From positions 248,001 through 312,000 of the forward strand of contig JACGCM010001245.1 in assembly GCA_014058105.1 (NCBI GenBank): a DNA stretch of 64,000 nt. The letters are read 5' to 3'. Positions 9,228 to 20,862 of this stretch are shown here, piece by piece. Under the pieces are notes generated by a model that saw nothing but the letters and a program-made list of their open reading frames with translations, did no database searches and had not been told where the DNA came from. The translations under genes were made by a program, and so were the position numbers. The DNA comes from Kingdonia uniflora. Taxonomy: Eukaryota > Streptophyta > Magnoliopsida > Ranunculales > Circaeasteraceae. Every line of letters starts with the position of its first letter. Within the stretch, counting starts at the first letter, position 1.

Positions 9228-10469
9228 GGGAGTCTCCCTGGTACCCTGCTGTTGAGTGGGTTATATATAAAAAATAGGACCCTTCTTCTTTCATTGTTAC
9301 GCGGGGTGGTGGGGGTTATGGTGAAAAAGATGGTGGTAGAAGAGATTTTCCTTCCGCATAATCATCGTCTATTCTCGTGAAGAAGATCCTTCCTCTGAAG
9401 GTTGGTTCAAGCACAGATACCTTAGCTTCCTTAGTTTCTTGAGGTAGTAAATGGTATGAAATGCTTCAATTTTTCATCTTCAAGCTCTGTTGCTGCCATC
9501 TTCCTTTTCATGAAGAAGAGTTTTAGGCTGTGAACTGATCTAATGTAGTTATAACGTAATTTGTAGAACTGTCTGGAAGACTTGCTATCTGCAAAGCATT
9601 TTGTAAATTCTGATATGTAAGAAACATTTGAGCTAATAAGAAATTCTTATTATGCCTATTTTGTATTGTAGCTTAAACTGAAATTTATATGACTAGCATA
9701 CTTGTAAACTGTCTTGTTTGGTAAAGGGAACAGGGAACTGAGAATAATAATGCGAACTATTGAGGAATCAAAATGTAAGAAAGTAAAAATGGCGAGAAAA
9801 AGAATTTTGGACATATGTTGAAGTGTGACAAACACTTGTGCCGAACTAAAAGTGGTTTAGTTGGTGCGAGCTATCAGACATCAAATTACGGTAGAATCGT
9901 ACTTAACAAATCAAACTGCAGTAAACTTGGTATGTATATTAGTGAAGATATTGGGAAGTGAGGTTGAAAAAGGGAAGTTCAAAAATGTAAATGAGGTCAT
10001 TTGGTGATGGCAAGTAAATAAGTGGCTAGTATGATTAGACTGATTAAGAGGAGATTGGTTTATACAGGAGTTGTTGTTTCGGACTGACTGGAAAATGTCT
10101 TGATGTAGGTAGGTAAATGATATCTGTATATAGGTGCTTTGTTGGAACTACTGCTAAATGTACTTGAATATTCTTTGTTAACTCCATCTTTGTGGATGTG
10201 TCATCTATGTGGAGCATGCGAATAAGATCTGAGGATATACTTCGCAGAATGGAAAGTACTAGCTGTCAAAATATCCTTGAAATTCTACTGATATCCTTAT
10301 TTTCTAAAATTTGTTCTCATAAAATATATCTTCCCTCAAAATCTATTGGGTAGGCGACATTAGTGATGTAAATAGATCTTCGTGCTGGCTACATAAGATG
10401 TTGATCATTTGCTGTTATGCCTTGTATCTTCTACAAGAAAAGCTTGTTGTTGGTTGATTATAAGTGATT
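9228..10469 (+). other. Tat-B internal sequence between the two antisense starts
   Basis: This is A/T-rich sequence with no ORF of note. The first 130 bases are degraded continuation of antisense gene 1. The remainder may hold introns or 3' sequence of gene 1 and the promoter of gene 2. A loose TATA-like phrase (CTACATAAG, near 10390) lies about 80 bases before the next MVRT start. No LTR was recognised inside this stretch. Confidence 0.35.
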
Positions 10470-10578
10470 ATGGTGAGGACACATTCTCAGCGTGTTCATC
10501 ATGCAACGGAAGGTAGGTTAAACATTAAAGTGGTTGAACTCTGTGAGCGCTACTTTTACCTACTGCGTTATAATGTTG

Positions 10579-10583
10579 TGTTA
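10579..10583. repeat. Target site duplication of Athila-C (left)
   Basis: TGTTA lies directly before the 5' LTR and is repeated exactly at 20616-20620 after the 3' LTR. Confidence 0.9.
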
Positions 10584-11187
10584 TGATAGGCATGAAAAAT
10601 GCCTTTTTTCCTTAAATTTACATGATCAAGAACCTTATTAATTGCTTTACTGAGCCTAATTGAAGTATGTTTTTACTATTGCAGGTAAAGAGACATTTGT
10701 GACCAAACCCTTTTTAAAGCCCAACTCTTACAAGCTAAAGAGTTGCTGGAGATGACCAGCTGTCAAGAGCTGCTGGAAATGGCCTAGTTGTCAAGAGCTA
10801 CTAGAGATGGCCTAGTTGTCAATAACTACTGAAAGACTTGGTACTCAAAATTTAGCTAAACTGTCTCCACAAAATTAAGGTTATTGAGGGAGACGAGGAC
10901 TTTAGTTAGGTTAAAGAGAAAGAGTTGTAAAGAACGAGGGGTCATCATTTTCTCTCTAGGAACCATCATAGCTTTATTTTGTATTCTTCCACAGAGATTT
11001 GTATGATTCTTTTGGAATATCTTGGGAAATCTATGGAAATCAACTGTAAGTGTTTTTTTTTATCAATAAGTTCTTTATAAGTTCTAATTACTAGATTTGA
11101 TAATAGGAATCATGATTTGATCTTTGCATCCCTGAAGAACGACAACTCTAACCTATATTACAACTCCCGATTTGATACGGTTTATCA
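10584..11187 (+). repeat. Athila-C 5' LTR
   Basis: It starts TGATAGGCATGAAAAATGCC and ends GATACGGTTTATCA. It is paired with 20041-20615 along its whole length (for example AAGTATGTTTTTACTATT and GAACGAGGGGTCAT in both). Confidence 0.9.
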
Positions 11188-11189
11188 AA

Positions 11190-11208
11190 TGGCGCCGTTG
11201 TCGGGGAT
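11190..11208 (+). promoter_or_regulatory. Athila-C primer binding site (tRNA-Asp type)
   Basis: TGGCGCCGTTGTCGGGGAT begins two bases after the 5' LTR. It matches the plant tRNA-Asp 3' end complement known for Athila elements, with one apparent mismatch (T for C at position 12). Confidence 0.8.
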
Positions 11209-13303
11209 GCTATCGGTTTAAAATCATGATTCTTTTATTGAAATTTTGTTTAGTAATATTTATTTTGATTTTTGTTTTTTTAGAGGTATTTTGTTTGATG
11301 TGTTATACAGGTTAAAACTGAAATGAAAAGAGATGCTTCTCGTTGCTCACGTCACATCATCAAAAGCCTGTAAATCTGACTAAACTTATCAGCTTATCTA
11401 ATGTGTTGTTTAATATTCTCAGGTCTCTCTCAATTTTTACTCCAACTCTCTCTTTTTCTCTCTCTCTCTAACTCTTAACAAAAATCGCAACAAAACCCCA
11501 CAAAATACTCCCACTCTCTCCCATAAAATTAATTCTCCCTATCTCTTAAATTCTTTTAACTCTTTCAAAACACCGACTATCTCTCCCACTAAAACCTTTC
11601 TCTAATTTGAGGGTCTTAAGCTATGATTTGGGGGATTTAAACTTCTGATTGCTCTAATTTGTGTTCAATTTCCTCTGTTTTGGTCAATTTTTGTCACCAA
11701 TTTCTCTGCTTGATCTTTACTCGTCCATGAAATTTTGATAATGATATAAGGCTCACTGACAATGGAATTGGCAAATAGAGCAATTAGGTTTCTATTATCT
11801 CTCGTCAGCTTATCAATATTTACGTACTATACCATCTTGGTCATCATCTTGCCATTTGTGGTTTGTGGGTGAGTTTGAATTCATGCTTTGAGGTTTACTG
11901 TGTGAAGAGTTGATGATTGCACTACAGTGGTGGTGATTGCTTCTCAGATTATTTGGTGTTTGTTTTGGCTGAAGAGAAGAGGATTTCTAATTGAAGTTCT
12001 GTAATTGAATTTTGTGATTGAAGTCTGTGATTGAAATTATTTTGTAGTTAATATATCCTTGGTGATTCGTACACAAATTTGATTTGTGTTGCAGCTGTGA
12101 TTTGGGGAAATTGTTAACGGTTTCTGCGATTACAGAAGAATCTGGCGTGCTGTTGATTTGGGTTTGATTTGGGTTCAGCTGCTGATTGATTTGGACTCAG
12201 CTGTTGATTTGCTTCCCAAATTACTGTTGAATCCTTAAAGCTTGGTAACTGTGATTCTGATTGTGTTTGTGGCGGGTAAATCGTATCAAAATCTCTGGGT
12301 TCTTACTTTGTTTACTCTACTGCTACAGTAATTTACTTTGTTTACTCTCTTGCTACAGTAGTTTACTTTGTTTACTCTGCTGCTATAATAGTTTACTTTG
12401 TTTTTGGGTTTCTATTTTTAATTAATATTATTAAAATTGAGTTAAAGTTTGAATTGTACTTTGGTATTTGATCAGGGGTTGTTATCGTAATCTTCATCAC
12501 CTAACAATTTCATTTGTATAACTCTGTTCGCATCCTCCAAGTATTATAGATATTGTTCTTGCGAAGAACAAGTCTTGTCAAACAACTGTTGTTTAAAAGC
12601 TCTACCTATGTATTCCTCTTATAGGAATGACGGTATCTTTTGCTCGATCTAGATAGTTGGGTAGCATTTATGCTACATACTTGGTTCACGAACACAGACA
12701 TACATAAGTACTATTTTCAAGTTATTGAAGGAGATGGACATGGTTGATTAAAGCAAAGCGACAAAGCCAGCATCAAAGAAAAGCGACAAAGCCAAGAAGA
12801 CTTCTAGTTGTTTAAATTTTTATGTATTTTTAGTATTGTAAGGATTGAGGAAATGTTTGTGTAAAGTTTAATGAGTGACGCTCTGTAAGGTTATGAAATT
12901 GTACTCTGTTACAGATACAGCTTCAGAAATTCTACTCAAGCCAGAAATCATTTCAGTGCGTACTTCACAAATGACCCTGAGTGGGCCTTCCTAACGGTTT
13001 CACCAGGGTAACCAAACATTCCCCTCCAAAGGTCACCCTATAGGTAATTATCTTTTCACCACACCCTCCCTGTCATGGTACATCATTGTTTAACTATTGT
13101 TTGATTAATTAAATGTTTAATTTTTGTAATAATGACTAGATAAAGGTGATTCGAAATGGGATTTTATCACCCGTGCATGCCCACGTATTAGGACTTTGGG
13201 AGTTCATCACCGGGTTCACAACTTAACTTAAAAAAGAGACCAGTAAAACATTCTTGAGTGCTTACATCATTCTTAGATCTTTTAGTATGTTCGCATATAT
13301 TGA
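11209..13303 (+). other. Athila-C untranslated leader
   Basis: These are 2.1 kb without a coding frame, T- and CT-rich (11430-11600), typical of Athila leaders. A short tandem repeat lies at 12300-12410. A duplicated AAGCGACAAAGCCA sits at 12757-12797. It probably carries packaging signals, but none can be identified by eye. Confidence 0.6.
12300..12410 (+). repeat. Short tandem repeat in Athila-C leader
   Basis: Four imperfect units of about 34 bp contain TTTACTTTGTTTACTCT followed by a CTGCTACAGTA-type ending. The last unit is degraded. Confidence 0.7.
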
Positions 13304-14755
13304 TTGAGTTGTATGTTAAATTGGGGTAATACCCAAACTCGGAATAAGAACGCTGCTAGAATCAATATGAGTCAGACTGATAGGATTAATGGTCCTGAAC
13401 CTGCTGCTACTACGGAGAGAATCACTCTCCTTAATCGAATGTATCCTATAGTTGTGAGTAAACCTTCATGTATTGTAATTCCTAGAAATATAGGAAACTT
13501 TGAGTTAAAACTGGGAGTTTTGTCTATGCTCCCCATATTTCATGGTAGTCCCACTGAAAACCAGTATAACCATCTTAGGGACTTTAGGGATCATATGTTT
13601 ATTTGAAACTTCGAACGTATTACAGAGGATTCTCTAAAATTACTTGCGTTTCCTTTTTTGCTTATGGGAAACGCACGCAATTGGTTGTACACTCTTGAGG
13701 AGAACTCTGTAAACACATTTGAATAACTCGTTAAAGATTTTTAAAAAAAATATTTCCCTAACCATAGAACTGCTAAGATACGCAGAGTATCTATAGCTAC
13801 ACGCAAAACCGAGGAGAGTCATTATATGACTACCTATAAAGGAGGATGCCCACATCAGGGGATTCAATTGATCGATAGTTCAAACTCTCTATGAAGGTCT
13901 AGATTATGACACTAGAGCTCGGGTTCAGTCTATATGCGAGGGTACATTTAATGAAAAAACTAACACCAAGCTTGGAAATTTTTAAATGATGTAGCGGATA
14001 AGACCTACCAATGGCAAATGATGAGAGAGGAAAGACCTTGTCACAGTGCAAATGTGCACCAAGTGGACTCTAATTTAGAGTTTGCCACTCTTAGAACCAT
14101 TCTTAATAAAATCATGAACTTAGAGATCGGGAAAAGGAAGAAACACCCTGCCACTTCTTTTGTTAACCATGTAGCGATGCCACTTTGTGTGGTTTCTAAA
14201 AGCTTGGGCCATCTGGTCCAAGATTGCCCTGATATGCTTAGTTTAAGAGAGGGTAGGAAAGACCAGGCCCATGTTATGTATTAACGTCCCAATAGCCAAC
14301 CATTCAATGGTGGATGGAATAATAATTCTAACAACTCCAATTCTCGGGGAAGTAGAAATTACCAAGGAGGTTCTTCTGGTAGCGCCCCTTATCAACTGCA
14401 CACCAAAGTAAGCCATCACCAGTCTAGTTCCTCATGGCAACAAAATCTGTCATACCAAGCTCCCCTTAATGTGCCATATGTTCCTCCGCACAATAGGAAT
14501 CTTTCTACTCCTACCACGTCCTCAAAAGATACTCTTAAGGCATTTATGCAAGTAACCTAGACATCTATTGCCAAACTTGAGGGACAAATAGGTCAAATGG
14601 CAATAGAGATAAGCACGAGAGACAAAGGAACATTCCCCAGTCAAACTCAAGTTAATCCTAAAGGGAATACTGAACATCCTAGATCTTCCAATCATGATAA
14701 AGTCAACGCTATCATTTCTCTAAGGAGTGGTACGTGATAATCTAGTAAAAATGCC
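13304..14755 (+). pseudogene. Athila-C gag
   Basis: The first frame (13304-13606) has the conserved Athila gag phrases IGNFELKLGVLSML, FHGSPTENQYNHLRDF. After a stop the core continues out of frame (ARNWLYTLEENSVNTFE). The frame 14018-14284 holds a zinc-knuckle relic with correct C-X2-C-X4-H-X4-C spacing, but its second Cys is Ser (CVVSKSLGHLVQDC). A Gln/Ser/Pro-rich tail follows, then the block GQIGQMAIEISTRDKGTFPSQ and VNAIISLRSG near 14720, standard at the gag end of this group. Several stops interrupt it. The ATG at 13304 is the first in frame with the homology, but an earlier start cannot be excluded. Confidence 0.8.
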
Positions 14756-15066
14756 TAAGGAACCCAAGTTGGAAATTCAAAGTAAACTCATAGAAGAACC
14801 GGTGAGTGAGAAAGAAACCGCGATAACACATGTTCAGCCGCTGGCTCCTTTTCCTCAGCGGTTAACTCTGGCTAAGAAATAAAATGCCTATGAGGAGATT
14901 TTAGGGATTTTTAAGCATTGTGTGATTAACATTCCTATTCTTACGGCCATAAGGCATATTCCTAATTACGCAAAATTTCTAAAAGATCTTTGCACCTTAA
15001 AACGGGACATACATGTCCCAAAAAAGACTTTTCATGTTCACGAAAGTGATACGTCTATTCTTTTAG

Positions 15067-15815
15067 ATGCACATGTTAGTTTTATCCTTTTTGAGTAAAT
15101 TCCTTCCCAAATACAAGGATCTAGGATGCCCTACGATTTTATGTTCAATTGGGACCTGTAAGATAGGAAGAGCTTTACTTGATTTAGGTGCTACCGTGAA
15201 CCTCATTATTTACTTTGTCTATGAGCAATTGGATATTGGAGCACTTAAGCCCATAAATAGGACCATACAGCTAGCTGAGCGATCTATTAGGATTCCTAGG
15301 GGTGTAGTTGAAGATGTATTGATCCAGATTGAGCAGTTTATTTATCCAGTAGACTTTGTTGTGTTAGATACTGAGCCAGTGGCAAACCCTGAGGATAAGA
15401 TCCCTGTAATTCTTGGTCGCCACTTTTTGACAACAGCTAATGCGGTAATTAATTGCCGCAATAGAATTATGAAGTTGACCTTCAGGAACATGACAATTAA
15501 ATTAAATATCTTTAATGTGTCGTATTCCCCTTCTAATTCTGAACCACTCGAGTGCAATATGATCCAGAGTCTTGTGAGTAACACTTTTGAGAGCTCAAGT
15601 ACCTCGAATCCTTTAAGGCATTTTTGTCCCACTTTGATGAAGATTGTGAGGATGATTCGTACATCCATGAGGTGAAAGCCTTATTAGATTCGGCTTTAGA
15701 AATTTCAGAGGTGGAAGGTGAGCATGAAATCTTAGATGTTAAGAAACCCATTCTAGAGGCTCAATTAACCTCCCTAAAGATCGAGCTTAAACCTCTTCTC
15801 TCAAACCTTAAGTAA
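15067..15815 (+). pseudogene. Athila-C aspartic protease region
   Basis: The frame 15067-15675 contains KFLPKYKDLGCPTI, then the active site RALLDLGATVNLI, in which DLGA is the normal Athila variant of DTGA. It continues with VLIQIEQFIYPVDFVVLD and VILGRHFLTTANAVINC (the second protease signature). The frame then shifts into an acidic linker (15624-15815) that leads to RT. The active site is intact, so only the flanking breaks inactivate this copy. Confidence 0.8.
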
Positions 15816-15837
15816 ATCTTTCTAGGTCTAGATGAAA

Positions 15838-17300
15838 CTATGCCCGTCATTATTGCTGCTAACCAAGAACCCCTTCAGGAAGAGAAGTTGATTCGTGTTC
15901 TTAAGGGAAATATTAAAGCTATTGGCTAGAGTATATAGGACATTAAAGAAATTAGTCCCTCAATTTGCATACATAAAATCAAATTGGAAGATAATGCCAA
16001 AAAGTCCTGGGAAGGACAACGGAGATTGAACCCGACAATGGCCGAAGTAGTTCGGAAAGAGATTTCAAAACTCCTTGATGCTGGGATCATCTATCCCATT
16101 TAGCCCAATTCATGTTGTCCCAAAAAAGTCGGGAATCACCGTTATAAAGAACGAGAATAACAACCTCGTACCCACTAGAATGACCACTAGATTGAGAGTT
16201 TGCATAGACTATAGAAATCTTAATCTGGCCATTAGGAAAGATCACTTCCCCTTACCCTTCATTGACCAGATGCTCGAGCGACTCGCTAGGCACAATTTTT
16301 TTTATTTCTTAGATAGCTACTCTGGGTACAACCAAATACCCATTGTACTGGAGGACCAGAAGTTAATGACTTTTACATGTCCATTTGGCATATTCGCCTA
16401 CCATGCCTTTTGGTTTATGCAATGCTCCTGCGACATTTTAGCGTTGCATGTTAAGTATTTTTTCTGACTTGATAGAGCGATTCCTTGAAGTTTTCATGGA
16501 TGACTTCTCATTGTTTGGCAATTCATTTGACCAGTGCCTTCATCATCTTTCCCTAGTATTACTCAGATGCCACGAAAATAACTTTATTTTAAAGTGGGAG
16601 AAATGCCACTTTATGGTGAAAGGCGGTATAGTTTAGGGGCATTTTATATCTGAAAAAGGAATAGAAGTTGACCAAGCCAAAATAGATATCATTTCTAACC
16701 TCCCCATACCATGAAATGTCAAGGACGTCCGTTCCTTTCTAGAGCATGCAGGTTTTTACCGTCATTTTATCCAAGATTTTAGTAAGATTGATCATACATT
16801 AAGTAACCTTTTGGCCAAAGATGTGACCTATGAGTTTGATGCACCTTGTCTTGTAGCTTCTGATAAGCTTAAGACCCAACTTATAATATCACCCATTATA
16901 AGACCACCTATCTAGAGTAAACCATTCGAGTTAATGTCTGATGCCTCTGATTATTTTGTAGGCATTATTTTGGGACAGCGGATTGACAAACATCCTCATG
17001 TCATCCACTACACTAGTAAAACGCTAAATAACGCCCAATTAAATTACACGACAACCGAGAAAGAACTCCTGGCCATTGTTTATGTGCTGGAAAAATTTAG
17101 ATCTTATCTTATAAGATCTGAAGTAATTGTTTACACGGATCATGCCGCGCTTCGATATCTCTTGTCAAAGAAAGATGTTAAGGCACGGCTAATCTGGTGG
17201 GTATTACTTTTATAGGACTTTAACCTCGAGATTCAAGACAAAAAGGGGTCAGACAATATAGTAGTCGACCATCTTTCCAGTATAGTGATTGAGTATGTTG
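15838..17300 (+). pseudogene. Athila-C reverse transcriptase and RNase H
   Basis: RT begins near RRLNPTMAEVVRKEISKLLDAG (16027) and runs with one frameshift through VCIDYRNLN, FYFLDSYSGYNQIPI (first catalytic Asp) and FMDDFSLFG (near 16492, the YxDD motif as FMDD). RNase H follows from [14 protein letters not shown] (16937), with [24 protein letters not shown] (Glu) and [11 protein letters not shown] (Asp). The catalytic residues I can see are present. Stops near 16440, 16637 and 16915 and several frameshifts break it. RT copies element RNA to DNA and RNase H removes the RNA strand. Confidence 0.85.
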
Positions 17301-17344
17301 ATAAGTCCTTGCCGATTAGGGAATCCTTCCCAAATGAATAGCTT

Positions 17345-18665
17345 ATGACTGTGAATATAGTTCCTGAGTTACCTTGGTTTGCAGACATTGCTAATTACTT
17401 AGCCACATATACCATTCCCGATCATTGGACAAAACCTAACAAAGATCACTTCTTTAGTCAAGTGAAGTACTTCTTTTGGGATGATCCATATTTGTTTAAG
17501 TATTGTACTGACCAAATCCTTAGGAGATGTATTCTCCAGTCTAAGTATACCAACATTTTATCATTTTACCACACCCAAGCATGTTGAGGTCACTTTAGCT
17601 CTAAGAAGACCGCGGTAAAAAATTTGGAGTACGGTTTCTATTGGCCTACCTTATTTTACGTGAATGTATTTTTGCAAAACATGCGAGAGATGCCAGAAAA
17701 TGGGTGCCCTTTCTCGACAAAATATGATGCCCTTATACCCTATTTTAGTTATAGAACCCTTTGATGCTTAGAACATTGATTATATGGGTCATTTTCCCAA
17801 GTCTTTTAGATATGAGTACATCCTAGTTGGAGTGGACGATGTATCAAAATGGGTTAAAGTCATCCCTTCGAGAATGAATAATAGTACAGTTGTTCTTAAT
17901 ATTTTTAAAAAAAATATGTGTTCTCGATTTGGAACACCTAGGGCTATCATTAGTGATGGAGGGTCACATTTTAACAACAAAAATTTTGCTACCCTTGTCA
18001 AAAAGTATGGTATAACCTATAAGGTGGCAATACCTTATCATCCATAAATGAGTGGGCAAGTGGAAGTATTTAATCGGGAGATCAAAAATATTATCCCAAA
18101 GACGGTTAACCTAAATCGCAAAAATTGGTCTGTAAGATTAATTGATGCACTTTGGGCTTATCGTATTGCATATAAAACCCTTATTGGAATGTCACCTTAC
18201 CGACTCATTTACGGCAAGGCATGATATCTTCTTGTCGAACTTGAGCATAGATTTTTTTGGGCAATAAAAATGCTTAACTTTGACACTTCAACGGCTGGGT
18301 CCCACCGTAAGATACAACTCAATGAGTTAGATGAGCTCCGAAAAGATGTATATGAATCTGTAAATATATATAAAGAAAGAACCAAGGCTTTCTATGATAA
18401 AAATATCTTGCGAAAGACCTTTGAAGTGGATCAAAATGCTCTATTGTATTCTTTGCATCTTCATTTATTTCCCAAAAAACTTCAATCCCGTTGGACCGGG
18501 TCGTTTATTGTCAAAATTGTTTTCCCACATGGAGCTATTGAAATTCTTGACCCTCGTACTGGTAATATTAATAAGGTAAATGGACAAAGTCTTAAACCAT
18601 TTCACGAGTACTTTACTTGTTCGAACGAGGATATGAATCTTTGGGATCTATCATATGCAACATAG
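17345..18665 (+). pseudogene. Athila-C integrase
   Basis: A damaged zinc-binding N-terminus (SFYHTQAC, stop, GHFSSKKTA...GFYWPTL) leads to the catalytic core. The first Asp is in NIDYMGHFP after a TAG, the second in ISDGGSHFNN and the Glu in [11 protein letters not shown]. The C-terminal domain (18270-18665) is intact for 131 codons: LDELRKDVYESVNIYKERTK, FPKKLQSRWTGSF and GAIEILDPRTGNINKVNGQ are standard. The DDE triad is complete, but five or more stops and frame changes break the protein. Confidence 0.85.
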
Positions 18666-20040
18666 GTATCTTTATTTATACCCATAGTCTTATCTAGTTT
18701 GGGGGTACTTACCATCGTCTGGCTGAAGACGTTAAATTTAGCGCTTGCAGGAGGTAACCCCTTATCATGTTCAGGTAATATTTTTAGATTTTCTCCTATT
18801 CTTTTCATTTTTGGCAACTGTGAGGACACATGCTGATTCAGTTTGAGGGTGGGGGTAAATAAGATTTTTATAACTAAAAGTTGTTATTCTAAGGCATTCT
18901 AGTATTGCAGACACATCTTTTGTATACTCTAATCTTTGGACATTCTTAGAATCATAGATCTGCACTTGGGATAAAATTATAAGGTTATGGCATATTTTAA
19001 ACTGTAAATTGTTAGTGCATTAAGAATTTTTATGTTTTTGGTACTACCATCATATTAAATTTGTTTGAGAAGAAACCCTTATAATTGTACTTCACGTAGT
19101 TATGTTATTAAGGTTTTGTTAAAATTAACTATCACATTTTGATTAATCAATAGTTTGGGTTAGGAAGAATCTATAACAAGGGATACAATTACCTATGAAT
19201 ATTCGTTTCTCATAAATTCATACTAAGGGTTTGTATATATTTTCACAAGTTGTTGGCTTCTTCGCGAAGCTAATATACTCGGATTTAAAAAAAAAGACAT
19301 TCACAATTCAAGGCCCCTCACAAGATTTAGAACTGAAAGAGGAAGAAATTTTACCAATCTCAAGGAAAACCATGAATCAATGTGAAAGTAAGAGACCAAA
19401 AAAGTTAAATGAAATGAGTCTCTACGAGTATAGCTTAGAACTATGTGAAGCAGGGCAAGTTGCAAGTATAAAAAGAACAAATGAAAACTCAAATACAACG
19501 TCTTACCTTAAAAATCTTGTGTGGATATATATTTTCCTTGAAATATCAATAAAAGAGAGCAAAAAAACTAGGACACTTGTCGAACAAACTTCTAGATTTC
19601 TTCCACCATACTCAAGATAAGGCTAAAGTTATTTGGAAGAATTATCAAACACCTTGATCCCAAAAACTAAATTTATTTCACAAAAGGATGAAATTCTAAA
19701 ACTTGATCTAATCTGATGGTAGTAAAATTGACTTAATAAATTCTAAACGTATCTAATGGTTAACTCTTGTTTAAATGTTATATCTTTGAGATGAATTTAA
19801 TCCATTTTAGAGATACCAGGAGCAATAATTATTAGTTGTTTATAATACCAGAACGTCTGTAATAGAATTTTGTGGGTATATTCACTGAAAACCCTCACAA
19901 GACACAATTCGTCCTATAGAGGTAACCTATAGGTTGAAAGGCTTGTTGCATACGCTAAATGCAATCGTAAGAAACCACAAAAGAGTTTAGCTTTATTTTC
20001 TTTTGCTAAGGGACTAGAAATATGTTAGTTTATGGGTATT
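18666..20040 (+). other. Athila-C region between integrase and 3' LTR, with a 129-codon frame
   Basis: The stretch begins with phrases common after Athila pol genes (GTTTGGGGGTAC at 18699, GGGTGGGGGTAA at 18847). A frame at 19231-19620 (MYIFSQVVGFFAKLIYSDLK...) is open for 129 codons, with a hydrophobic N-terminus and a later segment VWIYIFLEISI. Athila elements often carry an env-like gene here. I see hydrophobic stretches but no real similarity, so the assignment stays open. No clear polypurine tract was found just before 20041. Confidence 0.4.
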
Positions 20041-20615
20041 TGATAGGCATAAAAATGCATATTTTTGTCCTTAAATTTACATGATATAGAACCTTATTTT
20101 TTGATTTATTGAGCCTAATTGAAGTATGTTTTTACTATTATAAGTAAAGAGACATTTATGACCAAACCCTTCTTAAAGCCTAACTCTTACAAGCTAAAGA
20201 GCTGCTAGAGTTGACCAGCTGTCAAGAGCTGCTAGAGATGGCCTAATTGTTAATAACTGTTGGATGACTTAGTAGTCAAGATTTAGCTAAAATGTCTCCA
20301 CAAAATCAGGGTTGTTGAGAAAGATATGGACTTTAGTTAGGTTAAAGAGAGAGAGTTAAAAAGAACGAGGGGTCATCTTTTTCTCTCTAGGAACCACCGT
20401 AGCTTTATTTTGTATTCTTCCATTGAGATTTGCATGATTCTTTTGGAATATCTTGGAAAATCTATGGAAATCAATTGTAAGTTTTTATTATCAATAAGTT
20501 CTTTATAAGTTTTAATTACTAGATTTGATAATAGGAATCATGATTTGATCTTTCCATCCCTGAAGAACGACAACCCTAACCTATATTACAACTCTCGATT
20601 TGATACAATCTATCA
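20041..20615 (+). repeat. Athila-C 3' LTR
   Basis: It starts TGATAGGCATAAAAATGC and ends GATACAATCTATCA. It matches 10584-11187 with many substitutions and small indels. Confidence 0.9.
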
Positions 20616-20620
20616 TGTTA
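20616..20620. repeat. Target site duplication of Athila-C (right)
   Basis: TGTTA is an exact copy of 10579-10583. Confidence 0.9.
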
Positions 20621-20862
20621 CCAGAGTAGCCGTTAAAGTTGGGCAGTTTGGATGACGAAGGTAGGCGTGCAGACTATGATCGGTATTTATGGTGTAATAT
20701 ATCCCGTAAGTTGTTGTTAGATACAACTTTGTGAGAAGAAGCAATTCGAGAGATTGCATGGGATAAACTGGCTGAAGAAGGTGAGAAGGCAGCAGGAGGG
20801 GAGATAATTTTATGTGATGAAGTGAATCATCCGGGATACTTTAAATGTAACTACATGCGATT

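Larger units (their letters stand above)
10584..20615 (+). mobile_element. Athila-C: complete Athila-like Ty3/gypsy retrotransposon
   Basis: This 10,032-bp element has LTRs of 604 bp (10584-11187) and 575 bp (20041-20615), both TGATAG...TATCA, and a perfect TGTTA target duplication. Order on the plus strand: primer site complementary to tRNA-Asp, 2.1-kb leader, gag, protease, RT, RNase H, integrase, then 1.4 kb of non-pol sequence before the 3' LTR. The long leader, the Asp primer site, the DLGA protease and the gag phrasing (FELKLGVLSML, NAIISLRSG) point to the Athila group. All genes carry stops or frameshifts. The LTRs differ at many positions, so it is not recent. Confidence 0.9.
10470..20862 (+). 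pseudogene. Tat-B antisense gene 2, first exon, split by Athila-C
   Basis: The ATG at 10470 opens MVRTHSQRVHH and VVELCERYFYLLRYNVV, the same class of N-terminus as gene 1. Athila-C interrupts after codon 38. Beyond the 3' LTR (20621 on) the frame resumes as LPE, stop, PLKLGSLDDEGRRADYDRYLW, then EEAIREIAWDKLAEEGEKAAGG and ends at a donor-like GTAAGC (20863). Two in-frame stops remain. Removing Athila-C and one TGTTA copy restores a continuous frame across the insertion point, which shows the gene was there before Athila-C arrived. The family is not recognised beyond its similarity to gene 1. Confidence 0.55.
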
